64,000 nucleotides of DNA, taken from contig NZ_JWJE02000008.1 in NCBI RefSeq assembly GCF_000812025.2, forward strand, positions 60,257 through 124,256. The letters are read 5' to 3'. Source of the stretch: Bacillus thermotolerans (GTDB lineage Bacteria; Bacillota; Bacilli; Bacillales; Domibacillaceae). Below, piece by piece: positions 1 through 8,769 of the stretch (positions are counted from its first letter, which is position 1; each line of letters opens with the position of its first letter). Under the pieces are notes generated by a model. That model was not told the origin of the DNA. It was given only the letters and a program-made list of their open reading frames with translations, and searched no databases. The position numbers and the translations under genes are program-made.

Positions 1-58
1 GGCTGCCTCCAAAAAGGCCCGTCTCTCCTTTATCGCCCTTCTTTGTGTAAATTGCCAT
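1..58 (-). CDS. pduO: ATP:cob(I)alamin adenosyltransferase, N-terminal fragment cut by the window edge
   Basis: Only the first 19 codons are inside the window. They read MAIYTKKGDKGETGLFGGS, the conserved N-terminus of PduO-type (YvqK-like) corrinoid adenosyltransferases, whose T-K-x-G-D-x-G-x-T segment contacts ATP. The ATG overlaps the TGA of the preceding shell gene (ATGA), so the two are translationally coupled. The enzyme would make the adenosylcobalamin used by the diol dehydratase encoded upstream in the same operon. The family call is firm for so short a piece; the length and any C-terminal domain cannot be seen. Confidence 0.8.
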   Translation of the reverse strand, partial: MAIYTKKGDKGETGLFGGS

Positions 59-363
59 CAAGCTTCACTTCCCTGTTCATTTACTTCCATGGAATCAACG
101 ATCGCGACGATCGCCGCATCAATGACTGAAACGGAGGAGCCGAATACGTTTCTCGCTGCTCCTCCCGTGGTGACAAGAACGTGCTCGCCTGTTCCTGCGC
201 CTACATTGTCGACAGCTACCTCCATGCGGTTGTCTACAGCTGTCCCCTTAGACGGATGGACCTTCTGCACGATGAGGAGCTTTTTGCCTACAAGATCATC
301 TTCCTTCGTCGTAGCGACCACACTTCCTACCACTACTCCTACATACATCCTTATCACCTGCAC
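58..363 (-). CDS. pduN: Bacterial microcompartment pentameric vertex protein (EutN/CcmL/PduN family)
   Basis: This 101-residue protein is of normal length for the BMC-P family, whose pentamers cap the twelve vertices of the microcompartment shell. It begins MQVIRMYVGVVVGSVVATTKEDDLVG, the typical first beta strand with G-x-V-V-G-S-V-V-A-T and K-x-x-L-x-G-x-K-L. The late segment with D-x-V-G-A-G-x-G-E-x-V-L and G-x-A-A-R is also diagnostic. It lies between the flavoprotein gene and the adenosyltransferase start, with a 4-base overlap into the latter. The symbol follows the Pdu-type content of the operon; EutN would be an equally fair family name. Confidence 0.93.
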   Translation of the reverse strand: MQVIRMYVGVVVGSVVATTKEDDLVGKKLLIVQKVHPSKGTAVDNRMEVAVDNVGAGTGEHVLVTTGGAARNVFGSSVSVIDAAIVAIVDSMEVNEQGSEA

Positions 364-1140
364 TTATTTATGTCGGATCAGTTCTACTCCCAGCTCCTTG
401 GCTGTGTCAAGAGCCAGCGGGCTTATAATCGTGGCAGAAGAAACGCGTAAAGCAAAAAATTTCTGCTTCGCTTCGATCACATCTGATCTTGTCAGCACTC
501 TTTTCTGCACATCCTTGACTCTTGCGGAGCTGCCCGCTTGCGCTTCTTTGTGAAAACATGGGAGAGCACTTGCTCGAACCACATCAGACAACTCCTTTGC
601 TTTTACCAGCTTGACGCCGAAGCTTTCAAGCTGATGAAGATATTGATCCACTTGATTGACGTAAGCCTGCGGCGCTTTATGCAAGCCAAACTCTTCTCTG
701 ATCGGGCTTCGCAGGTCACATCCGTCTCTCGCAGCGATGATCGGGATTCCCTTCATGATCACATGGGAAGCGAGGTTCGTCGCCAGGTTATCCGCGATGC
801 CTAGCGATACCTTGACGGCTGTATTTAGCGTTAAGGTCGGAAAGATTAACGCGCTGATGCCGTCATAGTAAGGCTTCAGTCCTTTGACCTCACGCTCTAC
901 ATGCACCTCCGAAATCCCAAGCTCCTCCTTGATCAATTGAGGGGTTAATACGTACGCCGCGCTGTTCGAGAGCAGGACGTTTAACTCCCAGCCTTCCTCC
1001 TTGAGCTGCTTGATTTGCTGCATGGATTCCTGAAATCCGTAAGCGCCTCCGGTAAAGAAAACCGTCGCCTTCTGCATTCTCTCCTGCAACCGCTTGATGA
1101 CTTCATTGACAATGGCTTCAATCATTTCCTCCCCACTCAT
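364..1140 (-). CDS. Microcompartment-associated flavoprotein with N-terminal encapsulation helix
   Basis: About 258 residues. Residues ~1-22 form an amphipathic helix (M-S-G-E-E-M-I-E-A-I-V-N-E-V-I-K-R-L) like the encapsulation peptides on other cargo of this operon. The next ~150 residues resemble the flavoprotein/phosphopantothenoylcysteine-decarboxylase fold: V-F-F-T-G-G near the start, then S-N-S-A-A and I-F-P-T-L-T-L-N-T. Genes of this kind recur in Firmicute Pdu loci, sometimes named pduM, but the reaction is not established. The ATG at 1140 was preferred to an in-frame GTG at 1149 because GAGGTG sits 6 bases before it. It lies between eutJ-like and pduN-like genes. Confidence 0.75.
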   Translation of the reverse strand: MSGEEMIEAIVNEVIKRLQERMQKATVFFTGGAYGFQESMQQIKQLKEEGWELNVLLSNSAAYVLTPQLIKEELGISEVHVEREVKGLKPYYDGISALIFPTLTLNTAVKVSLGIADNLATNLASHVIMKGIPIIAARDGCDLRSPIREEFGLHKAPQAYVNQVDQYLHQLESFGVKLVKAKELSDVVRASALPCFHKEAQAGSSARVKDVQKRVLTRSDVIEAKQKFFALRVSSATIISPLALDTAKELGVELIRHK

Positions 1141-1150
1141 TCTCCTCACC

Positions 1151-1978
1151 TCATTTCGTGCTATGTAAAGCGATGCCTAATGGGGTGATGAGAAGAGGAT
1201 GAGCCGGCTTGATAATGTCGATGCCGATTTCCTCATAAAAGACTTTCTCAAATTCATCGAAGCAGCTCGCTCCGCCAACCACATATATTTGATCAAGATC
1301 CCAGCGGCTGACATGCCTGTTGACAATAGAAGCCATTTTTTCAATGACAGGCCGGATAACCGGAAACACTTCTCGTTGCCTGTTAGGGTCCTTCTTCAGC
1401 TTATCGGCCTCCTCGAAAGACAGCTTGTAGTTGCCGGCAAGAACGAGGGTCATGTGCGTGCCCCCGGTCGGTTCATCCGCTGTGTAGACCACTTGATTGT
1501 TCTTCAGGATACTGATGCCTGTCGTCCCGCCGCCCACATCCACGACGGCTCCCTCTGAAATGCCTAACACGGCTGCTGCTGCCGTCGGCTCGTCGACAAT
1601 ACGCTTCATTTCCATCCCGGCTGATTCCACCACATTTGAGAAAGCTTTCATGTTGCCAACCGATGTACCGGGCGGCACAGCCGTGGCTGCATGTGTTAAC
1701 GTCGTCCCAAGCAAACCCTCCACCTGACCTTTGAGCTCCTTGACAATTTCGACCGCTTCCACATAATCAACAACCAGCCCATCTCTGACAACGGACGCCG
1801 GCTGCAGCGCCCCGGCTACCGGCTGGCCGCTCTCATCCACGACCGCCAGCACAATATTCGCTGTTCCAAGGTCAACACCGACGTGCAGCTTCCCCTTGTA
1901 CTCATTCGTCTTCTTCTCATCTATCAAGGCAGCAAAAGTATCAATATAGTCATTGACCTTGACTAAATCAATGGTCAT
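1151..1978 (-). CDS. eutJ: EutJ-like Hsp70/actin-fold chaperone of the microcompartment
   Basis: 275 residues with an actin/Hsp70 ATPase fold: phosphate-1 loop G-V-D-L-G-T-A-N (~34-41), V-D-E-P-T-A-A-A-A (~129-137), phosphate-2 loop D-V-G-G-G-T-T-G-I (~147-155) and a late V-V-G-G-A motif. Length and motifs match EutJ, proposed to act as a chaperone or reactivase in ethanolamine and propanediol microcompartments; its client is not experimentally settled. The ATG overlaps the end of pduL by four bases (ATGA), so it is translationally coupled. It is distinct from the larger PduG reactivase in the same operon. Confidence 0.88.
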   Translation of the reverse strand: MTIDLVKVNDYIDTFAALIDEKKTNEYKGKLHVGVDLGTANIVLAVVDESGQPVAGALQPASVVRDGLVVDYVEAVEIVKELKGQVEGLLGTTLTHAATAVPPGTSVGNMKAFSNVVESAGMEMKRIVDEPTAAAAVLGISEGAVVDVGGGTTGISILKNNQVVYTADEPTGGTHMTLVLAGNYKLSFEEADKLKKDPNRQREVFPVIRPVIEKMASIVNRHVSRWDLDQIYVVGGASCFDEFEKVFYEEIGIDIIKPAHPLLITPLGIALHSTK

Positions 1979-2631
1979 GAATCTCCTTGGCCTTTCCGGA
2001 TTTTTCCGATATCGCCCGTCTTGACTCCGGCGGCATTCGCCTCATCTGTATCCAGATGCATCTCTAGCGCATACTGCTCAGACACGCGAATAAGCACATT
2101 GCTGAAAATGACTTTTCGCTCTTTGCCAATCTCTACTTCTACTACATCTTTGTCTTTTAATTGATACTTTTCTGCAAATTCAGGCGGTACATGAATATGC
2201 CGATGAGCAACGATGACGCCTTCCTTCAGTTCAACCGTGCCTCTTGGTCCTTTTAACGTCATGCCTGGCGTGCCATCCACTTTTCCCGATTCTCTTACAG
2301 GGGCGAGGACCCCTAGCTTAAAGCCATCCGTCTTCGAAATTTCCACCTGCGTTTTGCTTCTAACCGGTCCAAGGATGCGCACGTTTGTGATTTCTCCTTT
2401 CGGCCCGGTAATCGTAAGCGTTTCATTAGCGGCAAACTGGCCTGGCTGCTTTAAATCTTTCATTTTCGTTAACTGGAAGCCTGGCCCGAACAAAGTCTCT
2501 AAGTCACTTTGGCACAGATGGATATGCCGGTTGGACACACCGATTGGTACATACGGCTCTTCCTCTAAGCCTTGCAATCTCTTAACGACTTCTTCAATAA
2601 TTTGTTCCTGTGTTACTTGATCAAACGACAT
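1975..2631 (-). CDS. pduL: Phosphate propanoyltransferase
   Basis: PduL converts propionyl-CoA and phosphate to propionyl-phosphate and recycles CoA inside the compartment. About 218 residues. The N-terminus (Q-E-Q-I-I-E-E-V-V-K-R-L) is an encapsulation helix. Two zinc-binding signatures are present: G-V-S-N-R-H-I-H-L (~34-42) and V-A-H-R-H-I-H-V-P-P (~142-151), with a further H-L-D-T-D-E-A-N-A-A near the end, all typical of the PTAC family. The ATG at 2631 is preferred over one 6 bases upstream because GGAGG then has a 6-base spacing. It lies between a shell gene and eutJ. Confidence 0.95.
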   Translation of the reverse strand: MSFDQVTQEQIIEEVVKRLQGLEEEPYVPIGVSNRHIHLCQSDLETLFGPGFQLTKMKDLKQPGQFAANETLTITGPKGEITNVRILGPVRSKTQVEISKTDGFKLGVLAPVRESGKVDGTPGMTLKGPRGTVELKEGVIVAHRHIHVPPEFAEKYQLKDKDVVEVEIGKERKVIFSNVLIRVSEQYALEMHLDTDEANAAGVKTGDIGKIRKGQGDS

Positions 2632-2661
2632 ATTCATCCTCCCACCTTCCCCGTCTCTTCG

Positions 2662-2946
2662 TTAAACCGTTACAGGACTAAGAGGCAGCATTTTTTCTAC
2701 ATCCATGTGCGGTCTTGGAATCACGTGAACGGATACTACTTCGCCCACCTTCTCACTGGCTGCGGCCCCTGCATCAACGGCCGCCTTGACCGCTCCGACA
2801 TCGCCTCTGACCATGACTGTAATGAGTCCTGAACCGATCTTTTCGTAGCCGATCAGTGTGACGTTCGCTGCCTTCGTCATCGCATCCGCCGCCTCAATCG
2901 CTCCAATTAACCCTTTTGTTTCGATCATTCCTAATGCATTGCTCAT
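2662..2946 (-). CDS. pduJ: Hexameric microcompartment shell protein (PduA/PduJ type)
   Basis: 94 residues, a single BMC domain. It begins with A-L-G-M-I-E-T-K-G and contains the pore/edge motifs [16 protein letters not shown] and V-I-P-R-P-H. Hexamers of this family tile the shell facets and their central pore passes small metabolites. It is nearly identical to the operon's first gene (pduA, 9572-9856), differing mainly at the last ~10 residues, so the pair parallels PduA and PduJ. RBS GAGGAGG precedes the ATG. Confidence 0.95.
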   Translation of the reverse strand: MSNALGMIETKGLIGAIEAADAMTKAANVTLIGYEKIGSGLITVMVRGDVGAVKAAVDAGAAASEKVGEVVSVHVIPRPHMDVEKMLPLSPVTV

Positions 2947-2973
2947 GTTCTCTTCCTCCTCGTGTTTTGGTCG

Positions 2974-3495
2974 TTATCCCTTCTTTTCCTCTTTGGCGCC
3001 TACAGACACAGCAGACTGTTCATTTGATTGGCTGGCCTCGTTCGTATCCTTCTTCTGTCTGCGGCCCCGCTGTTTTCCCTCTTGAGGCTTTTGTTCCACC
3101 TCCTGCTTCTTTTCTGCGGATGGAGCGGTTTGATCTTTGTCTTCTTCCTCTTTGATTAATTCAGGTTGATCCGCTGCCTTACCGGCGTCTTCTTTTTCCG
3201 AGGAAGAGGATTCAGCGGCTGCCTCTTCAGGAGAAATCAGCTTCTCCAGCTCCTTATGCGGTCTTGGAATCAAATGCTGGCTGACGACGGTGCCTATTCG
3301 TGCGGCTTCCATGGAAGCGGCTTCGAGTGCGGCCTTCGCTGCTCCGACATCGCCCTCGAACTTAATCGTGACCATGCCGCGGCCCTTAGCCAGTTCATAG
3401 CCAAGCAGCGTTACATTCGCTGACTTCACTGCCGTGTCCGCAGCCGCTATGGCCGCTGTCATGCCGATGACTTCGATCATTCCTAACGCATTCAT
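2974..3495 (-). CDS. Hexameric shell protein with a long charged C-terminal tail (PduK-like)
   Basis: 173 residues. Residues 1-~90 are one BMC domain (A-L-G-M-I-E-V-I-G start; V-T-I-K-F-E-G-D-V-G; L-I-P-R-P-H). Residues ~91-173 are a low-complexity tail rich in Glu, Lys, Gln and Ser and predicted disordered. PduK also carries a C-terminal extension, but there it holds cysteines for an iron-sulfur cluster; this tail has none. The pore segment reads A-K-G-R-G-M rather than K-I-G-S-G-L, so pore chemistry differs from the PduA-like subunits. The tail may tether shell to cargo or control assembly (inference). It overlaps pduH by four bases. Confidence 0.88.
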   Translation of the reverse strand: MNALGMIEVIGMTAAIAAADTAVKSANVTLLGYELAKGRGMVTIKFEGDVGAAKAALEAASMEAARIGTVVSQHLIPRPHKELEKLISPEEAAAESSSSEKEDAGKAADQPELIKEEEDKDQTAPSAEKKQEVEQKPQEGKQRGRRQKKDTNEASQSNEQSAVSVGAKEEKKG

Positions 3496-3968
3496 CTCGT
3501 TTCCTCCTTCCTGTTCATTTCTTGAAGCTTTTTGACCACAATCTTCACAATGGCGGCAATTTCCTCTTTCGATACTATTTCTTCAGAAGCACTTGTATGC
3601 TCCTCGTTTTCATCAAATGCTTTAAATGGAATGCCTTTCACGAGCCTGGCGGCGTTCGCCCCGAGAATTCGCTGCTTAGCAGCTTCCGGCTGGTCGATTT
3701 CAAACAGCGGCCGGTCCTTCTTCAGCTTGGAATAGTGAAGAACGAGGCGTTCATCGACCCCAATCCCGACACCTAAGCTGGAATCGAGCGCGGCCTGATA
3801 GCCTAACTCCAGCGCTGTATTCTGCCTTCCTTCCTGCAGAAAGATGGGCACGCCTTCTTCTTCGATGCCGTGAAGCAGCGGCTGAAAAGACAGGGAGTCA
3901 CGGTGCATCGGGTGATAGTACACGTGGATCGCCGGCATGTCTTCCTTCTTGTTTTGCTTCACACCCAC
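3492..3968 (-). CDS. pduH: Diol dehydratase reactivase, small subunit
   Basis: 158 residues. PduH works with PduG to expel damaged cobalamin from inactivated diol dehydratase in an ATP-dependent way. It contains the family's L-H-G-I-E-E-E-G-V-P and S-S-L-G-V-G-I-G-V-D-E-R-L-V-L-H-Y-S segments. Its C-terminal helix (E-E-I-A-A-I-V-K-I-V-V-K-K-L-Q-E-M) resembles the encapsulation helices of other cargo here, so the reactivase may be lumenal (inference). A GTG at 3968 overlapping the pduG stop is taken as start; an ATG at 3938 is possible but has a poorer RBS. Confidence 0.92.
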   Translation of the reverse strand: MGVKQNKKEDMPAIHVYYHPMHRDSLSFQPLLHGIEEEGVPIFLQEGRQNTALELGYQAALDSSLGVGIGVDERLVLHYSKLKKDRPLFEIDQPEAAKQRILGANAARLVKGIPFKAFDENEEHTSASEEIVSKEEIAAIVKIVVKKLQEMNRKEETR

Positions 3969-5791
3969 TGTACGCTTCTCCCTTCACGGAGAGCTAAGAC
4001 AAGCCCGGTGGCTACCGCATTTCGCGGCCCCTCTGTTCCCCTGATATTTCCTCTGCCGGCGACAACACCGTATTGAGATAAAGCATCGGTCACCAGTTGC
4101 GGCACTTCAAAGTCCAGGGCTGAACCGCCGACTAATACGACAAACTCCATTTCCCGTATATTTCCTGTCGGGGAGATCATGCTCAATGCCCGGATCGCAT
4201 TTGTGACGAACACCTTTTCTTTCGCCCCGCGCCGGATGGTTCGAATCTTTTCGATGGAATGCTGACCCGGGATCGGAATCATGTACCCATCCTTTAAAAT
4301 CACGACTCGAGCAAACACGTGCGGCTCGAGCGGTTCTTCAAAAAACTGGACCGCTCCGTCCTCATGGCGAATGTGGAATAAGCTTTCTACCTTCGCCAGC
4401 GGGTATTTTTTAATGTCTTCCGCTAAATCAATATCATCGAGCCCCAATTCAGAATTAATAAGCATTGTGACCATGTCGCCGGCTCCGGCTAAATGAACGG
4501 ATGTAATGTTCCCTTCTCTTGTCATCGTGGACGCGTCGGTTGAGCCCGCTCCCATGTCTACGATCGCAACAGGAAGGTTCGTCCCGGGCGTAGAAAGCGC
4601 CCCGCGAACCGCCATATCCGCTTCAACACCGCCGACTTCCACCTCAATATCGACCCTTGATTGGAGTTCATCTGCGATCATTTGCATCTGTAATTTATCG
4701 GCTTTGACCATGGCGGCAATGCCCACCGCGTTTTCCATAGAAAACTCTTCGGCTAATCCGCCTTTCACCATCTGCGGGTTAAAGGTATTAACAGCTAACA
4801 AGTCTTGAATTTTAATAGCATCCGGCGGCTGTGACGTCAGCTCGGACATCACCTGCCTGACGCGCTCAAGCATTCCGCCCGCATTCGTTCCCGGCTCGCC
4901 TTTAATATCTTCAATCGGCGCGGAGGCGGTGAGGACAGACATCATTTTCTCCGCCCCCTCGTCGACATCAACCGTGGCCTTCTTTCTGCCAATGATGTTG
5001 ATTTTTCCAGCCGGGATGCTTCTTGCCTGGACGTCTCCCTTCGGTGTTTTGATGACGACGGCTGACCGGTTGCCGATCAATGCCCGGGCAATCGGTACAA
5101 TCAGCTTCGTCTCCTCGCCCGTTAATTCAAACACCGTCGCAATACCGTATGGGTTTGACAAGACTTCTACGACACCGCCAGGCGGGGCGACTTCAATGGC
5201 TGCTTTCATGCCAAGCGGCACCTTCTCGATCAGCGTCACTTCATCAATGATCGGCATTTTCTTCTTCACTCTATTGCTGATGAGAACACCGTCATCCTTC
5301 TGCGCAATCGCACCGGTAATGTTGATTCCTTTATCCAGGGCCTCATTCATTTTTCTGGCGGCGTCTTCGAAATCGACCTCCTTGCCAATCAGCACGATGA
5401 CATCTTCTTCTCTGTCCGCCGCTTCCAGCTCATGAATGTTGATTGTTTTTCCGATACCTGATCCTATTCCGCCCGGTGTAGCGGGATTGTGGCCGATCAT
5501 CGTCGATTCAGTGATAATGGTTTCCGTAATGGTTTCCATCGCGACATCCCCGATCACCGGAGCCGCTTCGTTAATCCGGATCAAGTCCAAGTCTTCTACT
5601 TTTCGATTGATGTCCTGAAGCGCACTCTTAAGGGTCTCAAGCACCCCATGAATATTCTGGCGGGTTCCTTTGATCCCCGTTGTTTTTACGAAGCCGCTCG
5701 TGAGAACATCGACCTGCTGGTCCTCTGTGACGGTCGCAATGGCTACCTCTGTCGTGGCATTTCCAATATCCACGCCTGCCACTAATTTCAT
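3959..5791 (-). CDS. pduG: Diol dehydratase reactivase, large ATPase subunit
   Basis: About 610 residues, the usual PduG/DdrA length. It opens M-K-L-V-A-G-V-D-I-G-N-A-T-T-E-V-A, the phosphate-binding loop of the actin-like ATPase. Further motifs are G-I-G-S-G-I-G-K-T-I and I-V-D-M-G-A-G-S-T-D-A-S, and near the end V-L-V-G-G-S-A-L-D-F-E-V-P. The ATG at 5791, with GGGAGGT 6-7 bases upstream, is preferred over one 24 bases further out. It lies directly after pduE (28-base gap) and overlaps pduH. Its presence marks the dehydratase as B12-dependent, not a glycyl-radical enzyme. Confidence 0.96.
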   Translation of the reverse strand: MKLVAGVDIGNATTEVAIATVTEDQQVDVLTSGFVKTTGIKGTRQNIHGVLETLKSALQDINRKVEDLDLIRINEAAPVIGDVAMETITETIITESTMIGHNPATPGGIGSGIGKTINIHELEAADREEDVIVLIGKEVDFEDAARKMNEALDKGINITGAIAQKDDGVLISNRVKKKMPIIDEVTLIEKVPLGMKAAIEVAPPGGVVEVLSNPYGIATVFELTGEETKLIVPIARALIGNRSAVVIKTPKGDVQARSIPAGKINIIGRKKATVDVDEGAEKMMSVLTASAPIEDIKGEPGTNAGGMLERVRQVMSELTSQPPDAIKIQDLLAVNTFNPQMVKGGLAEEFSMENAVGIAAMVKADKLQMQMIADELQSRVDIEVEVGGVEADMAVRGALSTPGTNLPVAIVDMGAGSTDASTMTREGNITSVHLAGAGDMVTMLINSELGLDDIDLAEDIKKYPLAKVESLFHIRHEDGAVQFFEEPLEPHVFARVVILKDGYMIPIPGQHSIEKIRTIRRGAKEKVFVTNAIRALSMISPTGNIREMEFVVLVGGSALDFEVPQLVTDALSQYGVVAGRGNIRGTEGPRNAVATGLVLALREGRSVQWV

Positions 5792-5819
5792 GACGTTACC
5801 TCCCAACACTGCCAAAGGG

Positions 5820-6347
5820 TCAATCCTTTTTCAATCGGTCTCTCGTTTCATATACATCTGCTGCTTCACGCACTAACTTCGCATTGATCGTCGCATTATA
5901 TTGCTGCTCCAGCTCATCGGCGATGGCTAACAGCTCCTCTTTCGTCGAACGATACGGCCGCAGCGCATTATAAATGTCCAGAATCCGGTCATCCGGAACA
6001 GCAATGAGCTCTGCTGCCCGGCGAAGGTTTCTCGCAAATGGGTCTCTTCCAATCGATTCTGCCACCTGGGCCTGCAGCTCCAGTGTTTCTGCAGAAATCC
6101 GTACATCCTCAGGCTTAACCTCTCCATTTAATACGCCTTGTAATGTCAGATCATCCAGTGTTTTGCCGGTCGGCGCCTGGATCAGTTCTGGCCGCTTTGT
6201 TGCTAACGGGTAATCCTCTTTCGTGACGGACTCTACGACAAGCTTCGGTTCAGCTACGGCGACAGCTGCTTCTTCCTGTGCTGTATTTGCTTGATTCATA
6301 GATAACATGACTTCTTTTACGATCTGTTCAATGAGTTGCTGGTTCAC
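5820..6347 (-). CDS. pduE: Propanediol dehydratase small subunit
   Basis: About 175 residues. Third subunit of the adenosylcobalamin-dependent diol dehydratase (propane-1,2-diol to propionaldehyde). The N-terminus (Q-Q-L-I-E-Q-I-V-K-E-V-M) is an encapsulation helix; the core L-T-L-Q-G-V-L-N-G-E-V-K-P-E-D-V-R-I-S and G-R-D-P-F-A-R-N-L-R-R-A-A-E-L matches PduE. A GTG at 6347 with GGAGGTG 6-7 bases upstream is the best start; an in-frame GTG at 6356 is less well placed. A 15-base gap follows pduD. Confidence 0.95.
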   Translation of the reverse strand: MNQQLIEQIVKEVMLSMNQANTAQEEAAVAVAEPKLVVESVTKEDYPLATKRPELIQAPTGKTLDDLTLQGVLNGEVKPEDVRISAETLELQAQVAESIGRDPFARNLRRAAELIAVPDDRILDIYNALRPYRSTKEELLAIADELEQQYNATINAKLVREAADVYETRDRLKKD

Positions 6348-6362
6348 TCTGTCCACCTCCGC

Positions 6363-7052
6363 TTATTGAAATGTAACCTCTAATTCGACGGCTTTTTTAT
6401 TTTGGTTTACGTGCTGTGTTTCTTTAATATGAAGCAATGCCGCAATGGCCTGGTACTTCGGACGGGCCATCTGATCATTCTTCGTTGGCACAGGGTTTGG
6501 CGATTCCCCCTTCGCATACTTCGCGGCGTTCTTGCCGATTAAGCGGAAGGTTTCCAAATCCAATAACGGTGCTTGCGGGAATAATTCCAGGTTATTTAAT
6601 GGCTGTAAATCCTTTTGATGAATGACGGTCGTGCCTTTCGACTGAATGCCGATGCCAATGCCAGAGCCGCTGAGCTTCGCCGCTTCATGGGCGACAAACC
6701 CGACATCGGACGTGCGGTGTACGCGAATGACCCGGGCGGTTAATCCTTCCTCTTCAATGCCGGCGATGACTTCTCGTAACAGCTCGTCATGCGGAATGCC
6801 CACGATCGTTTTCGTTTGATGGATGCCAAATGCTGCGGTCAGCGCGATAACCACTTCATCTTTTCTTGTGCCGGGTACAGCGTTGTCTTTTTCCGCGAGC
6901 TCTAATTTCTTTGAACGATCCGCCAAAGAGGCGGGCTTCTCACTCACCGCCTCTTTGGCACTTCCAGCCTCGTTCTTTTTCTTCTCTTCCATGTTGAAGC
7001 TCTGTAACACCTCTTCGATCACTTCTCGGATTAACTTTTCGTTCATAGACAT
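6363..7052 (-). CDS. pduD: Propanediol dehydratase medium subunit
   Basis: 229 residues. Medium subunit of the B12-dependent diol dehydratase. N-terminal residues ~3-18 ([16 protein letters not shown]) form the cargo-targeting helix, followed by a charged linker of ~45 residues. The globular part has the family's [12 protein letters not shown] and [21 protein letters not shown]; subunits D and E together hold the cobalamin. It lies between pduC and pduE in conserved order. Confidence 0.96.
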   Translation of the reverse strand: MSMNEKLIREVIEEVLQSFNMEEKKKNEAGSAKEAVSEKPASLADRSKKLELAEKDNAVPGTRKDEVVIALTAAFGIHQTKTIVGIPHDELLREVIAGIEEEGLTARVIRVHRTSDVGFVAHEAAKLSGSGIGIGIQSKGTTVIHQKDLQPLNNLELFPQAPLLDLETFRLIGKNAAKYAKGESPNPVPTKNDQMARPKYQAIAALLHIKETQHVNQNKKAVELEVTFQ

Positions 7053-7074
7053 CTTTCTCCACCCCTCTCCTTTC

Positions 7075-8739
7075 TTAGTTCACGTCTTCCGGACGAATGG
7101 CGCGAGGAATATTTTTAATTTCTTCCCATCGTTCGTCGCTCATTCGATAGCCGGTGCCTGGCCCTGTGTAATCATTAATATCATTCACCGCACTAATGAC
7201 ATTAAAGTCCTTGTCAATAATGGCGGATGTGTGCAAGTAATCTCCGGATACACGCTGCTTTAACATGTTTAATAGGTTTTGAGCGACATCTTCAAAGCCG
7301 TGCTTGCTTAACGCCTTGACGACATCAATGCCGTTCACCGCACGCTTCATCATATCTTCCGCCGCCCGCAAGTCTTCAATGACATTCCGTTCTGGCATGT
7401 CTTTGCTTCCGTGTGCATACGTCGCTGCTTCCACTTCTTCATCCGTAATTTCAGGAAGACCGAGCTCTTCAAATACAGCCTGCAGGGCTTTTGCTGCTTT
7501 ATTCCGGATGGCGACGATTTCTTCCTCCGTCACCGGACGCAGTCCCCCGTCGACCTTCAGATCACGCTGCAGGACATTGTAATCGTCAAAGTCCTCCGCA
7601 TCGAAATTCGAGCCGGCAAACATATTGTCATAGTTTGGTACAGAGCTGTAGCCGGAGAAGATAAAGTCCGTGCCAGGAAGCATCTGCATCAGAGTACGAG
7701 CTGTTCTTCTAATGTCTGAATGTGAGAACGTCTGGTCGTTGCCGGACGCCACTTCCATATCGAGCATCGTCGTAAACAAGTTCTCCGCCAGCACCGCCCG
7801 GATGCCGGATGGCACGCCGCCCGGAACGCCGATACAGCTGATCGAACCGTTCTGTAAGCCTTGCGCTCCGGCACCTTTCGTGACAAAGACACAGCGGGCT
7901 TCTAAATAAAGCATCGATTTGCCTTCTGCATAACCCATCTGTACTTCTGAGCCCGTGCCTGAAGTAAAGCGCATTTTCAGCCCGCGAGATGCGTAAGCCG
8001 ATGTCAGGAATGCTTTTGAGAACGGCGTGTCGTCCCCATCGACAAAGACTTGCTCAGTGCCATAAACGGAAACCGTTTCGGCGTAGCTCGTTAATCCTCT
8101 CATGCCCAGCTGCAGCTCGGTTGCTTCTTCTACTGAACATTGCGTTAAAATACCGCCGCGGCCCGTTTGCGAGCCAACTAATAAGCTTAAAGCGTTAAAT
8201 GGATAGTAGCGAAGGATTCCAACCGTCGTCTCCATTTCGTCAAATCCTCTGACAGCCGCCTCAGCCGCGTCCGCTGCAATTTGAACCGGGTTATCTTTCA
8301 CGCTTGTGACGTGACATTGGTTAGAAGGCGTCTTTCTCGCTCTCATTTTCTGAAGAGCCATCATCATCTCAACGACATTCATTCGGCCAACGATGTCACA
8401 AAGCTTCGCTGGTGTCATCGCTGTCGTCAGAGGAATAATCTCTTCCCTCGGCACGTTGATGTCTACAAGCATTCTCGAAAACGCTAACGAGTCAATCGAC
8501 ATCGCTTCTTCCGCTTTTTCAAGATTGATGCTGTGGTCCGCAATGAAATGATCAATGAAATCGAACTCTTCCCGTTTCTTTCCGTCTAACTCCACAACCT
8601 TGCCCTGCTCGATTTTGATGCTGGGCGTCGGATCGTTCGGTCCATCCATCGCAATTAAACCTACCTCCGGCCACTCAGCGACGAATCCATCTTGGTTGAC
8701 CGGCCGTTCTGCTAATACTTGAAAACGTTTTGATTTCAT
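7075..8739 (-). CDS. pduC: Propanediol dehydratase large catalytic subunit
   Basis: 554 residues, the canonical length of the diol dehydratase alpha chain, which forms the TIM barrel where substrate and the adenosyl radical meet. It begins [19 protein letters not shown] and carries F-D-F-I-D-H-F-I-A and [13 protein letters not shown] lies just before the ATG. Glycerol dehydratases are close relatives, so glycerol cannot be excluded as a substrate, but the Pdu-type shell and PduL favour 1,2-propanediol. With pduD and pduE it forms the signature enzyme of the compartment. Confidence 0.96.
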   Translation of the reverse strand: MKSKRFQVLAERPVNQDGFVAEWPEVGLIAMDGPNDPTPSIKIEQGKVVELDGKKREEFDFIDHFIADHSINLEKAEEAMSIDSLAFSRMLVDINVPREEIIPLTTAMTPAKLCDIVGRMNVVEMMMALQKMRARKTPSNQCHVTSVKDNPVQIAADAAEAAVRGFDEMETTVGILRYYPFNALSLLVGSQTGRGGILTQCSVEEATELQLGMRGLTSYAETVSVYGTEQVFVDGDDTPFSKAFLTSAYASRGLKMRFTSGTGSEVQMGYAEGKSMLYLEARCVFVTKGAGAQGLQNGSISCIGVPGGVPSGIRAVLAENLFTTMLDMEVASGNDQTFSHSDIRRTARTLMQMLPGTDFIFSGYSSVPNYDNMFAGSNFDAEDFDDYNVLQRDLKVDGGLRPVTEEEIVAIRNKAAKALQAVFEELGLPEITDEEVEAATYAHGSKDMPERNVIEDLRAAEDMMKRAVNGIDVVKALSKHGFEDVAQNLLNMLKQRVSGDYLHTSAIIDKDFNVISAVNDINDYTGPGTGYRMSDERWEEIKNIPRAIRPEDVN

Positions 8740-8769
8740 GGTTTCCTCCCCTTTTGACGATTGATCTTT

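Noticed and set aside
89..553. 154-codon plus-strand frame at the left edge
   Set aside because: Lies across the pduN-like and flavoprotein genes on the other strand, which have clear families.
2974..3495. PduK-type iron-sulfur cluster in the extended shell protein
   Set aside because: The tail contains no cysteine.
4929..5435. 168-codon plus-strand frame opposite pduG
   Set aside because: Shadow of pduG: no RBS, no recognisable motifs, and the minus-strand gene is certain.
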